64,000 nucleotides of DNA, from positions 1 through 64,000 of the forward strand of contig JAKEKT010000119.1 in assembly GCA_021495925.1 (NCBI GenBank), written 5' to 3'. The position numbers were made by a program, and so were the translations under genes. The notes below the pieces were generated by a model. The model made no database searches, had not been told where the DNA came from, and saw only the letters and a program-made list of their open reading frames with translations. Origin of the DNA: Diplodia intermedia (taxonomy: Eukaryota; Ascomycota; Dothideomycetes; Botryosphaeriales; Botryosphaeriaceae). Below are positions 1 to 11,900 of this stretch, in pieces. Every line of letters begins with the position of its first letter. Position 1 is the first letter of the stretch.

Positions 1-375
1 AAGCTGCACACGGTCCCGTCCAACTTCCGCGCGCTGGTGTGCGCCTGCGGCCTCATGGTCGTCAGCCAAATGTCTGGGAGGGATTCAAGGTGGGTAGGCC
101 GGTACTTACGGAATGAGCATGAGCAGCTGCTCGTCGGCGTCGCTGGCCAGCTCCGGCTCCGGTTCTAGACGCTGCGCCCACGTCTTCTGCAGGATGGCGG
201 CGCCCGCGCGCGGCGTCTCCTCGTTCAGCGTGTTGACCTTCGAGAAGTCGACTTGCTCGTACAGCAGCGATTGCAGCGCCGGCGTGATGTCGTCGCTGTG
301 GTCGTGGACGTGCCCGTGGTCGCCGTGGTCGTGGCCGCCGTGGCCGGCGTGCTCGTCGTGACAGTGGTGCGACAT
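1..375 (-). CDS. PITH-domain protein (partial, 5' part only)
   Basis: The start ATG is at 375 and the first exon runs to 110, giving 88 complete codons before a GTAAGT donor at 109. The protein begins with a His/Gly/Asp-rich stretch (HCHDEHAGHGGHDHGDHGH), then DDITPALQSLLYEQVDF and DADEQLLMLIP. That order is typical of fungal PITH (DUF1000, thioredoxin-like C-terminal) proteins, where the next residues should be FTG-type. The first intron continues towards the left edge; candidate acceptors lie within bases 20-75 but none gives a clearly better frame, so the second exon start is undetermined. The rest of the gene lies outside the window. PITH proteins interact with the proteasome in other eukaryotes; the function here is inferred from family only. 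Confidence 0.75.
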
Positions 376-949
376 GCTCTCAAGCTATCGTGTGTGCCGT
401 TTGCTCAGGGAGGGAGAATTGATGTTGGCGTGGGTGTATATATCGGTGGTTTTGCGTTGTACCTTGAGGGCTGGGATAGGGATTGTGAAGAGGATCCGCA
501 GCAGCAAATGGCGGGGGAGGGGCACGCGGAAGCTCTGACGACGCGCTCCGTCGGATGCTGCACGATTCGCGAGCTGCTTCCTCGCCGCGAATAATGGACA
601 TTCTCAGGCATCATGGTGACTGCAGAGGAGTGTCGATGGACTCTACGTCATGCGATCGGCGAACAGCAGATGTGACAGTTAGCAGGCAGGCTAGCTGCCG
701 CGGAGATAAAGCGTGCAAGCTGGCAACCCTCCGGCGTAGATCGTCAACGCATATGCACGTCCGCACGTGAGAAACCATTTCGGTCCATCAGCACTCTGCT
801 TCCTTTGAGGGTCATAATTACGTCGCGGATATGTCTATGTGAAATCAATATGTGCTCCGCCGTTGCCCTGTCCAGATGATGATCCTCCAACGCCTTGCTG
901 AAATGCATGCAGCAAACCGCCAACAAATAATATGCCAAACGCCAACATG
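376..949. other. Intergenic, PITH promoter and VPS20 3' flank
   Basis: No coding region is supported. Short ORFs on both strands overlap each other and match no family I recognise. The part next to 375 is the upstream region of the PITH gene and contains a TATATA-like stretch near 437-442, about 65 bases before its ATG. The part next to 949 is the 3' flank of VPS20. Confidence 0.5.
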
Positions 950-1894
950 TTATGCAAGCATCGGTTCCGCGTGCATCGCTGCCTGCTCCTGTCTTCTTGC
1001 TTCGGCTCTTTCCCGTGCGCTGCCCCGCTCTGCCTGTACAGCCTCGGGGACTATAGTCGGAGCATCTGGTAGATTCTCTGGGAGCTTGGTGCCGTTCATT
1101 TCCTTCTCCAGCGCGTCTAACTCGTCCTCCACCTCGTCCTCGTCTTGATTGGACATTCTGCCGGCGAGCATTTCGCTTATTTCCTGTAGACGTCGTCAGT
1201 ACTGGTGCTTCATTCCCATTCGGTCATCAGGTGGTCTAAGCGCAGCTGGTCATGAGGCAACCTCCGCATGGCCGATGAACAAGTTAATGGAAACGGCCAC
1301 GGGCATGGTTGCTTCCAGTTCCAATCACGGCGCAAGATTGCCCCAAGAGCCTTTGCGACCGCTGCTTGAACGACCGGCATGATGTGGTGGTCGGTACTGA
1401 CTCTTTGGTACGCCTGCGCCTCTTCATTCTCGCCCATGAGCTTCTCCACATTCTCCAGCCCGCCCATCTCCTTGTGTATTTCCTTCAGCACACTCGTGCC
1501 TTGTTGTAGACCAAACAATACATCCTTTTGCACGAGTGCAAACTCGACATCGCTCGTGAGTGTCTCGAGCTGGGCAAGCTGGGCGTCGGTCTTCTGCAGC
1601 AGCGATTCCTGGTACTTCTTCCGGCGCAGGGCCAGCAAAGCGCGCCGCTTGTCACCCTTTTTCAGGCATTCTTTCGCAACCTCGGTCTCGCGGTTGGTGA
1701 TGACGATGATCTTCTTCTGGTATTGGTGCAGCTTGTCTCGTTGAATCTTCATGTCCAGGATAGCTCTGGGTAGTGGGCGCGCGGCGTTAGCTACGCGTAT
1801 GCGAAACGGGTTGGGCGAGGGCGCAAAGGGGGCGCAAAGTTACAACTCACTTATCCTGGGCAGATATCTTATGGGTGCTCCCGGCGTTGCCCAT
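950..1894 (-). CDS. VPS20: ESCRT-III subunit VPS20 / CHMP6
   Basis: This is the charged multivesicular body protein that nucleates ESCRT-III on endosomes, linking ESCRT-II to Snf7. Three exons are read: 1894-1851, 1765-1402 and 1183-950, giving 213 residues. The first exon encodes MGNAGSTHKISAQDK, with Gly2 in an N-myristoylation context as expected for Vps20. The second encodes the basic helical hairpin (MKIQRDKLHQYQKKI, then RALLALRRKKYQESLL). The third holds the acidic C-terminal part (EISEMLAGRM, EDEVEDELDALEKEM). Introns are 85 nt and 218 nt; the second uses a GTCAGT donor and joins YQR to EIS in frame. The length matches the family. The gene is transcribed divergently from RIX7 across about 330 bases. 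Confidence 0.9.
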
Positions 1895-2225
1895 GACTGT
1901 CGACGGCTGCGAGCGAGACTCCCAGAAGTTGGGCGAGTCGCAAGACCGCTCCGGCGTCGGGCAGTGTGTATGATGCGCCGCCGCCAAGGCGCTTGAGACC
2001 GGGCCAGCTTATCGGAGCCGCTTATCGCACACCCCTGCATATGCGTCAGAGCGTCCGCCGGGCCCTGAGAAATTTCCTGGAGCCGCCGCCCGCAATCGGC
2101 TTTTTGACACCTTGAGAGCTGCTCACCACCGACCCCAGGACGGTCGCTTCGGCTTCACGCGACCGGAATTTGAGAGCGACCTCTCGACGTCCTTTTTCCG
2201 CCCCGTCCGTCCTTTCCCATACAAA
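1895..2225. promoter_or_regulatory. Shared divergent promoter VPS20 / RIX7
   Basis: These 331 bases separate the ATG of VPS20 (minus strand) from the ATG of RIX7 (plus strand). No ORF with coding character lies here. A GCTTATCGG / GCTTATCGC pair near 2008-2030 is visible but not assigned to a known factor. Both genes are constitutive housekeeping types, so a compact bidirectional promoter is the simplest reading. Confidence 0.5.
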
Positions 2226-4421
2226 ATGCCATCAGTGCGCGGCAAGGGCCGACCATCCCTCCGGCAGGGCCTTGACAAGGAGGTGTTCCAAGTCATCCGC
2301 AAGCTCGTCGACGAGCAGCCTGGCGAAACCCCGAATCTTTCCGTCTCCGCCGTGTCCGACTGGATCAAGCGCTCCAATTCTTCGCTCGCGAGGCGACCTC
2401 GGAAACCGCTAGAGGACAGCATCGAGCGTGTGCTAGATGTCATGAAGGAAGACGAAGCAAGTGGAGATGATGAGATGGCCCCGATTGACGCCGATCTCGG
2501 GGACGAGCAGGAGAAGGAACAACAGGTCGCGTCGGAAAATGCAATGAATGTGGCGCTGCGCGGGAACCTGGCCAAACAGACGGCTGTCGCCGAGGCGGCC
2601 GCGAAGAAGCGGGATGGTCAGCGGTTGCCCGACGGCCAGCCGGTAAAGAAGAAGAGGAAGGGCGAGTCGAAGACGGAGATCAGCACTGTCGCTCCGACGC
2701 ACATAAAGCTGGAAGACGTCGGTGGTGTTGGACACGTGAAGCGCCAGTTGAAGGAGCTCCTCGTGCTACCACTGCTTCGTCCGGAAGAATACACTGCTGC
2801 CAAAATCCCTATATCCCGTGGTATTCTTCTGCACGGCCCGCCCGGATGTGGTAAAACCATGATTTCGAAGGCATTTGCGGCTAAGATGGGCGTCCCGCTG
2901 ATCGAGATCCTTGGCCCATCTGTCGTTTCTGGAATGTCCGGAGAGTCCGAGAAGCAAGTGAGAGAACATTTCGAAGAGGCTCGGAAAAATGCGCCGTGTC
3001 TGCTGTTCATCGATGAGATCGATGTCATTGCTCCGAAGAGGGACACATCACAAAGCCAGATGGAGAAGCGTATCGTGGCACAACTGCTCATTTCCATGGA
3101 TAGTTTAGCTATGGAGGCAAACGATGGCAAACCTGTCATTGTTCTTGCTGCCACCAACAGGCCCGACAGTCTTGACCCGGCGCTGAGAAGAGGTGGTAGA
3201 TTCGACACGGAGATCAACATGGGTGTTCCAAACGAAAAGATGAGGGAAATGATTCTCCGGGCTCAAACACGAGAAGTAAAGGTCTCCGACGATGTTGATT
3301 ACACTCATCTGGCGAAGAGAACCGGTGGATTTGTGGGCGCCGATCTGCGCGATCTTGTCGGCAAGGCTGGCTCGTGGGCCATGGATCGTTATAGAGAAGC
3401 TCTTGAGAAGCAGGGCCGGGAAGCCGAGCAGGAGATGGACGTCGACGGCGGAGAAACAGGAGAAGGAGATGAGGATGACAAGAGTATCACTCGGCTTGTG
3501 CAAGTCGCCAAACGAAAAGATCTGCCGCGTCCAGAAGGGTTTGAAACTCTTGCTATCACCATGGAGGCCTTCAACACAGTTTTGCCTGGTATCCAGCCTT
3601 CCTCTAAGCGCGAGGGCTTTGCTACGGTGCCAGACACGACATGGGAAGATATTGGTGCTCTGGAAGACATCCGTGAGGAGCTCCAGATGGCCATCGTGGA
3701 GCCGATCCAGCATCCAGACAGGTACAAGCAAGTCGGTATTACGGCGCCAACTGGAGTTCTGCTCTGGGGACCTCCGGGATGTGGAAAGACACTTCTGGCA
3801 AAGGCCGTGGCCAACGAGTCCAAGGCCAACTTCATCAGCGTCAAGGGGCCAGAACTGCTCAACAAATACGTCGGAGAGTCCGAACGTGCAGTTCGCCAGG
3901 TCTTCTCCCGCGCGCGCTCTTCCGTCCCATGCGTCATCTTCTTCGACGAGCTCGACGCGCTCGTGCCCAAGCGCAACGATTCGCAGTCCGAGGCATCCGC
4001 TCGCGTCGTCAACACGTTGCTCACCGAGCTTGATGGCTTGAGCACTCGCGAGGGCATCTACCTGATCGCTGCCACGAACCGCCCCGATATGATCGACGAC
4101 GCCATGCTGCGACCTGGCCGCTTGGAGACGATGCTCTTCGTTGGCCTCCCCGCCCCTAGCGAGCGCGCAGAGATCCTCAGGGCTCTCATCAAGCGCACTC
4201 CCATCGATGAGCGTTACGCAGACTTCGCGAGGGTTTGCGAGAACTACTCGGGTGCGGATCTGGGCAGCTTGTTGAGGCAGGCCGGTCAGAACGCGCTCAG
4301 GCGAAAGAGCGCTGAGGTCAACCTTGAGGACTTCGAGAGGGCCAGGGAAAAGATAGTGCCGAGTGTTGGCGATTTGCTGAGGTATGAGCTGTTGAAGAAG
4401 AAGCTGTCGTCGAGGGTGTAG
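2226..4421 (+). CDS. RIX7: AAA ATPase RIX7 / NVL, ribosome biogenesis
   Basis: This is a type II AAA ATPase of the nucleolus/nucleus that remodels pre-60S particles (Rix7 in yeast, NVL in animals). The single exon encodes 731 residues. I chose the ATG at 2226 (context ACAAAATGC, A at -3); the frame stays open upstream but has no earlier ATG. The N-terminal region carries a winged-helix-like start ([15 protein letters not shown]), an acidic linker and a basic KKKRKG signal near residue 141. The D1 Walker A GPPGCGKT is at 204-211 with Walker B FIDE ending at 264. The D2 Walker A GPPGCGKT is at 515-522 with Walker B FFDE ending at 575. Both domains keep the sensor sequence AATNRPD. An acidic linker with [16 protein letters not shown] separates the rings. 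The double-ring order and the basic N-terminal region distinguish it from Cdc48. Confidence 0.92.
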   Translation: MPSVRGKGRPSLRQGLDKEVFQVIRKLVDEQPGETPNLSVSAVSDWIKRSNSSLARRPRKPLEDSIERVLDVMKEDEASGDDEMAPIDADLGDEQEKEQQVASENAMNVALRGNLAKQTAVAEAAAKKRDGQRLPDGQPVKKKRKGESKTEISTVAPTHIKLEDVGGVGHVKRQLKELLVLPLLRPEEYTAAKIPISRGILLHGPPGCGKTMISKAFAAKMGVPLIEILGPSVVSGMSGESEKQVREHFEEARKNAPCLLFIDEIDVIAPKRDTSQSQMEKRIVAQLLISMDSLAMEANDGKPVIVLAATNRPDSLDPALRRGGRFDTEINMGVPNEKMREMILRAQTREVKVSDDVDYTHLAKRTGGFVGADLRDLVGKAGSWAMDRYREALEKQGREAEQEMDVDGGETGEGDEDDKSITRLVQVAKRKDLPRPEGFETLAITMEAFNTVLPGIQPSSKREGFATVPDTTWEDIGALEDIREELQMAIVEPIQHPDRYKQVGITAPTGVLLWGPPGCGKTLLAKAVANESKANFISVKGPELLNKYVGESERAVRQVFSRARSSVPCVIFFDELDALVPKRNDSQSEASARVVNTLLTELDGLSTREGIYLIAATNRPDMIDDAMLRPGRLETMLFVGLPAPSERAEILRALIKRTPIDERYADFARVCENYSGADLGSLLRQAGQNALRRKSAEVNLEDFERAREKIVPSVGDLLRYELLKKKLSSRV

Positions 4422-5945
4422 GTGTGCTTGGTGCGTTGGCGTAAGGAGGCTGTGTGACAGATATCCCGATAAAACACATGTGTTTTGAATCTAATTTGCT
4501 TCTTGTTTGTTGTTATAATCACCTTTCCAGCGCACTGAATACCTGGATCGCGGCGGCTAAGGAGATAGATAAAGGCAGGTATCTCCCTCAAGCGCTAGAG
4601 ACTTGACACCATGCCATTCCGTTTACAGCGTAATAGCCCTACCCCGGAGGACCTGTATTGAATCTCCATGGTTCGAGCTGAAGACCCATCAAATAGTCTT
4701 GGGCTCAAACTAAATGCCAGGCAGGAAATGCAGCTGTGCATCAAACACTTCGAGTGCCAACAAATGATTCCGAAAACGGGCGAATGATATCAATATGCTT
4801 TCCTATTGCTCTTCATGAAGGTAAGGAATCCGAGTGAGATGGTGGTGGATATCCTGCCAATCGTGAAGGAGCTTGCCTATGAGGACATCTGGAGCAATAG
4901 AAACAATATGTCATAGAGGCATTCGCAGATGGCAAAGAATAGCTCCATAATGAAGCTGCATGCCATTCTGTTTTGAGTTGGCAGTGGGCACTGCCATTTG
5001 TATAAGAAAGTCAACTGCGATTTTAATACGTGAGAATATGACTGTCGGGCTCTCCTTGAGTAGCGCAAGTGATGTAGCTTAAGCATGACGGTGAGTTTTG
5101 GCCACCATATGATCAGTACGCCACAAAGAGATTGCCCTTACAGGGGCAGCATGTATCCAGAGCATCACACGCAGATCAGAAGCTTGCACCAAGGGTCATA
5201 ACTCCAACGGTTGAAGAGTTGGCCGTGCGTGCCACGTCGACAGAAATGCCGGCCATCTCTTAACGGCCAACAAACCACAGTGCTATGGATCCTTGTTGCA
5301 ACTGCTGCCAAGACGCGCTGAAACTGTAAGCTGAGTGAGTCTTGGTACGATTGACCTACATTGCGGGCCGCAGAGCATCAGAAGAAGGCTGTTGGTAGAA
5401 GGGCAAGCTGCGTGGGTGCAGCTCTTCCCGCCTGTGCACCCGTGGTCCGAGCGGCATGTGTTCTTTAGCGGAACGGGAGTGATCGGCGGCGTGCGGCAAG
5501 CTATCGGATTACATGATCAATTGATATGCGGGGTGGAGCCTGAGGAACGCGATGCGAAACGGCAGGCAGCAAGGGTCGGCAGGAACTTGAGACAACAGAA
5601 ATTTCGGATGATGCCGAATGGAACGGGCAGAGGGCAAGTCAGGCGAGAAGGCGGTGATGGCAGGCGGTGGAGGGTGGAGGGAGGAAACAAGCTTACTTAT
5701 CCGCACGGGCGCGATTTGGTTGGTGCAGGGGCAAGACGTGTCGCCCGCGCGTGCGTTGTATGCAGCGCGCCCGCCAGACGCTTTTTGTTGCTCCCGTCAA
5801 CAACCACACCGCACCGCCGCATCCCGCTTCCGCCGCTCCCTTCGCCTCTCCCGTCAGCGGCATCGCTTCCCCTTCGCTGCTGCGCACCCGCCGTCCGCCG
5901 CAACACATGTCTTGATCCGCTTTGATTTCCACACCGAGTCACACC
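4422..5945. other. Intergenic, upstream of dynein heavy chain
   Basis: No gene is supported in these 1.5 kb. The first part is the RIX7 3' flank; the last 300 bases are pyrimidine-rich and GC-rich and read as the dynein 5' untranslated region. ORFs of up to about 200 codons between 5335 and 6232 overlap in several frames and run into the dynein start, so I treat them as chance. Confidence 0.5.
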
Positions 5946-8900
5946 ATGGAGGACCCCTTGGTCACAACCCCAGGGGCCGCCGCCAACGGCATCTCCGCGC
6001 CCAAGCAGCCCGCGCCCACATCCACATCGATAGACCCGCAGGTCATAGTCGACCATCTCGTAAAAGTTCTGACCGTCACCTTGGGCGCCTCGGAAGAGGA
6101 CCTCGCTGCGCCGGGGAGCTTGCTGTCCGAGTCGCTGTTGGCCGACACGCTGCAGCGCTGCACACGCTTCGCTCTCGAGTCGCAGGTTGCGCTCTATGTG
6201 CAGAGAATCATCAGCGACCGCGAGCAGATTGACGCCGCGAACGGGTCGGAAGGTTCGTCTGCGCGCTCGCCTCCGCCTCAGATCGTTGCTGATCACTCAT
6301 TTCGTTTAGTCCCGACGCTGCACTACGTCTACACGCTGACCTCCGAGCTCTCCGCCACGAGCTCCTACGATGCCTGCATCGCCATTCTGAAGGGTCCGCA
6401 GCCCATTAACCCCGCCGCGCCAATCAGCCAGCAGATCCAGGTCATCAATCTCCCCGGAATCGCGCCCTCGGACACTACCACGAATAGCCAGGGCCCTCTC
6501 AGCTCGCCCTTTGAGGCCCTACACTCTCTCGTTCACCTGGCGCTGGCGCCCTATTTTGATGCGTACACGAAGAGCCAGGCGGCGCTCCACCCGAGCTGGA
6601 GCAAAGGAGACGTCGATGCCAGAACCGGCATTCCTGGCGCTAAGAAGAGGATTGCAGAGCTAGAGTTGAGTTTGCTTCAGTTGCAGCAGAACACCGAGAT
6701 ACCCGAGCTTTTGTTGGCTCAACCTGATGTAATTCAAAATGCGTTGGAGGAGGCCCAGGCCAAGGGGGTCAAGCCGACCATCGACCTCATCCCCGCGGCG
6801 TTGTTGGACGACAGCAAATTCTTGAACAACCTGCAGAACATTGTCAACGGGTGGATTAGGTCGATACAGACGATTACGAAGACGAATCGCGATCCCGCCA
6901 GCGGTACCGCGAATCAAGAAATTAATTTCTGGCTGAACATGGAGTCGGCTTTGGCTGGAATCGAGCAGCAGCTTCGCAGCGATGGCGTGTCCCTCACCAT
7001 GGACGTGCTCCGGCACGCGAAGCGCTTCCAGGCTACGGTCAGTTTCAGCACAGACACGGGCTTGAAAGAGACCATGGAAACCGTGCAGAAGTACAACCTA
7101 CTGATGCGCGATTTCCCTCTTGACGAGCTTCTGTCCGCGACCTCGTTGGAGAAGGTGCAAGATTCCATCAACATGATCTTCGGCCACTTGAACAAGAAGC
7201 TCCGTGCCTCTCCGTACCCCATCAAGCGCGCTCTTGCATTGGTGGAAGCCATCTCGGGTGATTTGGACGCTCGGATACACTTCCTCCTTAATGGTCGCGA
7301 GCTCATGCACCAAGAGTTCCCTGACTTTGATGCAACCATGAAGCTCGCCGAGGGCGTCTGGCGTGCGTGGGACGACAACGTCAAGGAGTTCACTAATGTT
7401 GCGCGTGAAGTGTCTCGGCGCAGGAACGAGAAGTTCATCCCCATTAAGATCCAGCCCCGCCACATCCGGACCCAGGATAGGCTCAAGTACATCACGACCT
7501 TCCGGAAGAACCACGAGCAACTTCAGCGCACCATCGTCAACGTGCTTGGTCCCAGCACTACAGTCAGAGAAATCTCTGATAACGCAAAGGACGATGCTGT
7601 CATCGTGGAGGAGATTGGCGATGTAGACGCTGTGGAGGAGGTTGCCCAGGCTTACGCAGCCTTGAAGGATGTCGATGTCCTGGACGTTACTCCCGAAGGA
7701 ACCCGCATCTGGGAGCAGGCTGAGATGACGTACAACGAGCGCACATCTCGTGTTGAGAACTCCATTATTGCCCGGCTGAGAGACCGTCTGGCTACGGCGA
7801 AGAACGCAAACGAGATGTTCCGCGTCTTTTCCAAGTTCAACGCACTTTTCGTTAGACCGAAGATTCGGGGCGCCATTTCTGAGTACCAGACTCAGCTAAT
7901 TGATAATGTCAAGCAAGACATCTCGGCATTGCACGAGCGTTTCAAGCAACAGTACGGACACTCTGAAGCTCACGCCATGGCGCAGCTCCGGGACCTTCCG
8001 CCAGTGTCTGGTGCCGTCATCTGGGCGCGTCAGATTGAACGTCAGCTTGATGGTTACATGGGCAAGGTCGAGAACATTCTCGGCAAGGACTGGAGTCTCC
8101 ACATGGAAGGCCAGAAGCTTCAGAGCGAGAGCAACATGTTCAGGAAGAAGCTCGATACGCGGCCAATCTACGAAGCCTGGCTGAAGGAGGTGCAGAGGCG
8201 CAACCTTTCCATTTCCGGCCGTCTCTTCAGCGTTTCTCGAAACCGTGCTGCTGGCAATTCTTTGGAACTAGGCGTCAACTTCGACCACCAGGTTATTGCT
8301 CTTTTCAAGGAAGTGCGCAATCTACTCTGGCTCAACTACCAGGTTCCTCACGCTATCAACAACATCTCGAAAGAGGCCAAGCGCGTCTATCCCTACGCTG
8401 TCAGCATGATGGAGAGCGTGCGTACGTACTCGCAGACTACTCGTGCGATCACCGAGATGGTTGAGGTTTCCATACTCCTCCACGGCTACCAGAACGACGC
8501 TCAAAGCTTGATCACAAAGGGCGTCCCTCTGAAGTGGGAGAGTTTTGTCCACGCCTATGACTTGCACATCAGGCAAGGCCCGCTCGCCGCGACAACAGAT
8601 CACTCCTTGGCTCCGGCAAGAGGTGAGAGCAAGCACGTCCAGTTTGTCCGGGAGTTCGCCGCAGCTGTTTCGCTCCTCCAAAACAAGACCGAAACCCTCA
8701 AGACTATTCACGCCAACATCCAAAAGGCTCTTGTCGACCTGGAAACCTGCCCTTACAAATACGATGCTTTCCGCTCCAGCTTGGATTTGATCCAGCGCGC
8801 TGTTGATCAGCTTAACCTCGAGAATTACGTCAACCTTCCTTACTACGTCTCCGAGTTGAACTCCAGGATCGAGCGCACTCTTCTTGTTCGTCTGAGCACC

Positions 8901-11900
8901 GCCATCCAGGAGTGGATCCAGGCTTTCGAGAGGGCAGACGGTTCTGACCTTGATGGCCGGCCTACTACTGCTTCTTCTGAGGGCGCAGAGAAAAGCCGTC
9001 CCCGCCTGTCCCACCTCATTCACGAAATCACTATGCGCAACCAGGTCATCTACCTTGATCCTCCGCTGGAGTTTGCCCGTGCTAGTTGGCTTGACCAGTT
9101 GCATGAGTGGCTTGGCGTTATTTGCAGGCTCGAGAAGATCAAGTCCTCAAGATATGACATGCGCCTCGAGGCTGTTCAGGATCCCGCCAGCCTTCGCTTT
9201 GTGGACCTTCCCAGCCGCTGCACCGAGTCGCTAACCCGTGTGTACGGTGCCATCGAGGAGAAGATCAGGGAAGTCAGCGTCTACGTCGATGACTGGCTTC
9301 GTTTCCAGTCCCTTTGGGATCTCAAGTCGGATCAAGTGTACGATATCCTTGGAGACGAACTCCGCAAATGGCTGCAACTGCTGCAGGACATCCGCAAGAC
9401 GCGCTCGACTTTCGATACCTCGGATGTTAGCCGCACCTTTGGCAATGTCACAATCGACTACGAGCAGGTCCAGATGAAGGTCAATGCCAAGTACGACCAA
9501 TGGCAGCATGAAATCCTCGTCAAGTTTGCCGCTCGTCTTGGAGCACGTATGGCAGAGGTCTATGCAGAGATCGAAAAGGCGCGCAAGGACCTTGAGGGCC
9601 AGTCTCTCGAGTCGTCCTCTACCGCTCAAGTCGTTCACTTCATCACTTCCGTCAAGCAATGCAAGCAGAAGGTCAAGACCTTGGCTCCCGAGGTTGAAAT
9701 TTTCAGGCAAGGACAGACTACGCTCACCCGCCAGCGCTACCAATTCCCTCAAGACTGGCTCGACTGTGATCAGATTGATCACGAGTGGGCGACGCTCAAC
9801 GAGATTCTCAGCCGGAAGAGCAAGATTGTCAATGACCAGACGGATGCGCTTAGGGCCCGGCTTACTGCTCAGGACAAGGTGATGACCGACAAGATCACCG
9901 AGCTTGTCGGGCAGTGGAACGAGGAGAAGCCTGTTTCCGGTACAATCCCTCCTGAGGAGGCGTCCGCTACTCTGCAAGTCTTCGATTCGAAGCTTACCCA
10001 GCTGAGCGAGGAGGCGAGGATGGTATCGGAAGCCAAGGAGGCTCTCGACCTTCCCCCTAGCGGAGAGAGTATTTTGCCTACCCTCCTTGAGGAAGTCCAG
10101 GATTTCAAGTCCGTTTGGGCTGCGCTCTCCACTATTTGGAGTAGTCTGAACGACCTCAAGGACACTCTCTGGACGAGCATTCAGCCTCGCAAGCTCCGCC
10201 AATCCCTTGACAACCTGATCAAGATGACCAAGGAGATGCCCAGTCGCATGCGCCAGTATGCTGCTTTTGAGCATGTGCAGAACCATCTCAAGGGGTTGCT
10301 CAAGGTCAACCCCCTCCTTTCCGATATGCGCTCTGAGGCTGTGCGCGAGCGCCATTGGGTGAAGATCTTCCGTGCTTTGAAGCCGAGCAAGAGATACTCG
10401 CCGTTGTCCATGACTTTGGGCGATGTTTGGGATCTCCAGTTGGCCCAGAGCGAGAACGTTATCCGCGATGTCATCACCCAAGCCATGGGTGAAATGGCCC
10501 TCGAGGAGTTCTTGAGGCAAGTCCGTGAGACTTGGCAGAACTACTCCCTGGAACTTGTATCCTACCAGAACAAGTGTCGCTTGATTCGTGGCTGGGACGA
10601 TCTCTTTGCCAAGTGCAGCGAGAACTTGAACTCTCTGCAGGCCATGAGACACTCTCCGTACTACAAGGAGTTCGAGGAAGAGGCATCGTCTTGGGAGGAG
10701 AAGCTCAACCGCATCCATGTACTCTTCGATGTTTGGATTGACGTACAGCGTCAATGGGTGTACTTGGAAGGTGTTTTCACGGGCAATGCCGACATTAAGC
10801 ATCTTCTGCCCATGGAGTCCTCTCGATTCCAGAACATCAACTCCGAGTTCCTGAACGTCATGAAGAAGGTCTCCCGCTCGCCCTTCATCCTCGATGTCCT
10901 GGCAATTCAGGGTGTGCAGAAGTCGCTTGAGCGTCTCGAAGAGCTGCTCAACAAGATCCAGAAGGCCCTCGGAGAGTACCTTGAGCGCGAACGTGTTTCC
11001 TTCCCTCGTTTCTACTTCGTGGGTGATGAGGACTTGCTCGAAATCATCGGCAACAGCAACGATACGGTCAGGATCGCGAAGCATCTGCGCAAGATGTTTG
11101 CTGGTCTGTCTGGATTGATCACCACTGAGGACTCCGTCATCACCGGCTTCACCTCCAAGGAGGACGAGAAGGTTCAGCTGAAGAAGGAAATCTCTCTGAT
11201 CAAGACTCCCAAGATCAACGAGTGGCTGGGTGCACTTGAGTTGAACATGAAGACTACTCTGGCAGAGCTGCTTGGCGAAGCCGTGGAGCAGTTCAATGGC
11301 ATTCTGCAGGCTGAGACGATCGACCGGGAAGCGTTTGAGGCCTACATCGCCCAGTACCCGGCACAAATCGTTGTGCTCGCTACCCAGGCTTGCTGGACCA
11401 TGGACGTCGACAATGCCCTGCGCAACGGTGGTTCTACTCTTCCTGCCCTATATGAACGTCAAGTCAACATTTTGAAGCTCCTGGCCACCGCTGTGCTGGG
11501 AGACCTTGACTCTATTCAGCGCAAGAAGTGCGAACACCTGATTACTGAGTGTGTCCACCAACGTGATGTCATCGACAAGCTGAAGACGCTCGGAGCCGAC
11601 TCTGAGAACCATCACGTGTGGCTTCTGCAGATGCGCTACGAGTACAAGGCTGAGGGCGATTTCCTCCAACGTCTCAAGATCAAGATGGCCAACGCCACGC
11701 TGGATTACGGTTACGAATACCTTGGTGTTACTGAGCGTCTTGTCCGCACTCCTCTTACCGATCGTTGTTTCTTGACCCTTACCCAGGCTCTCTCGCAAAG
11801 ACTTGGCGGTTCTCCCTATGGACCGGCAGGTACTGGTAAGACCGAGTCAGTCAAGGCCCTTGGTGTTCAGCTCGGTCGCTTCACTCTCGTTTTCTGCTGT

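Noticed and set aside
9231..11366. 711-codon ORF on the minus strand
   Set aside because: It lies entirely antisense to dynein, which is certain from family motifs. Long antisense frames arise here from the codon composition of the sense gene; the translation has no recognisable domain.
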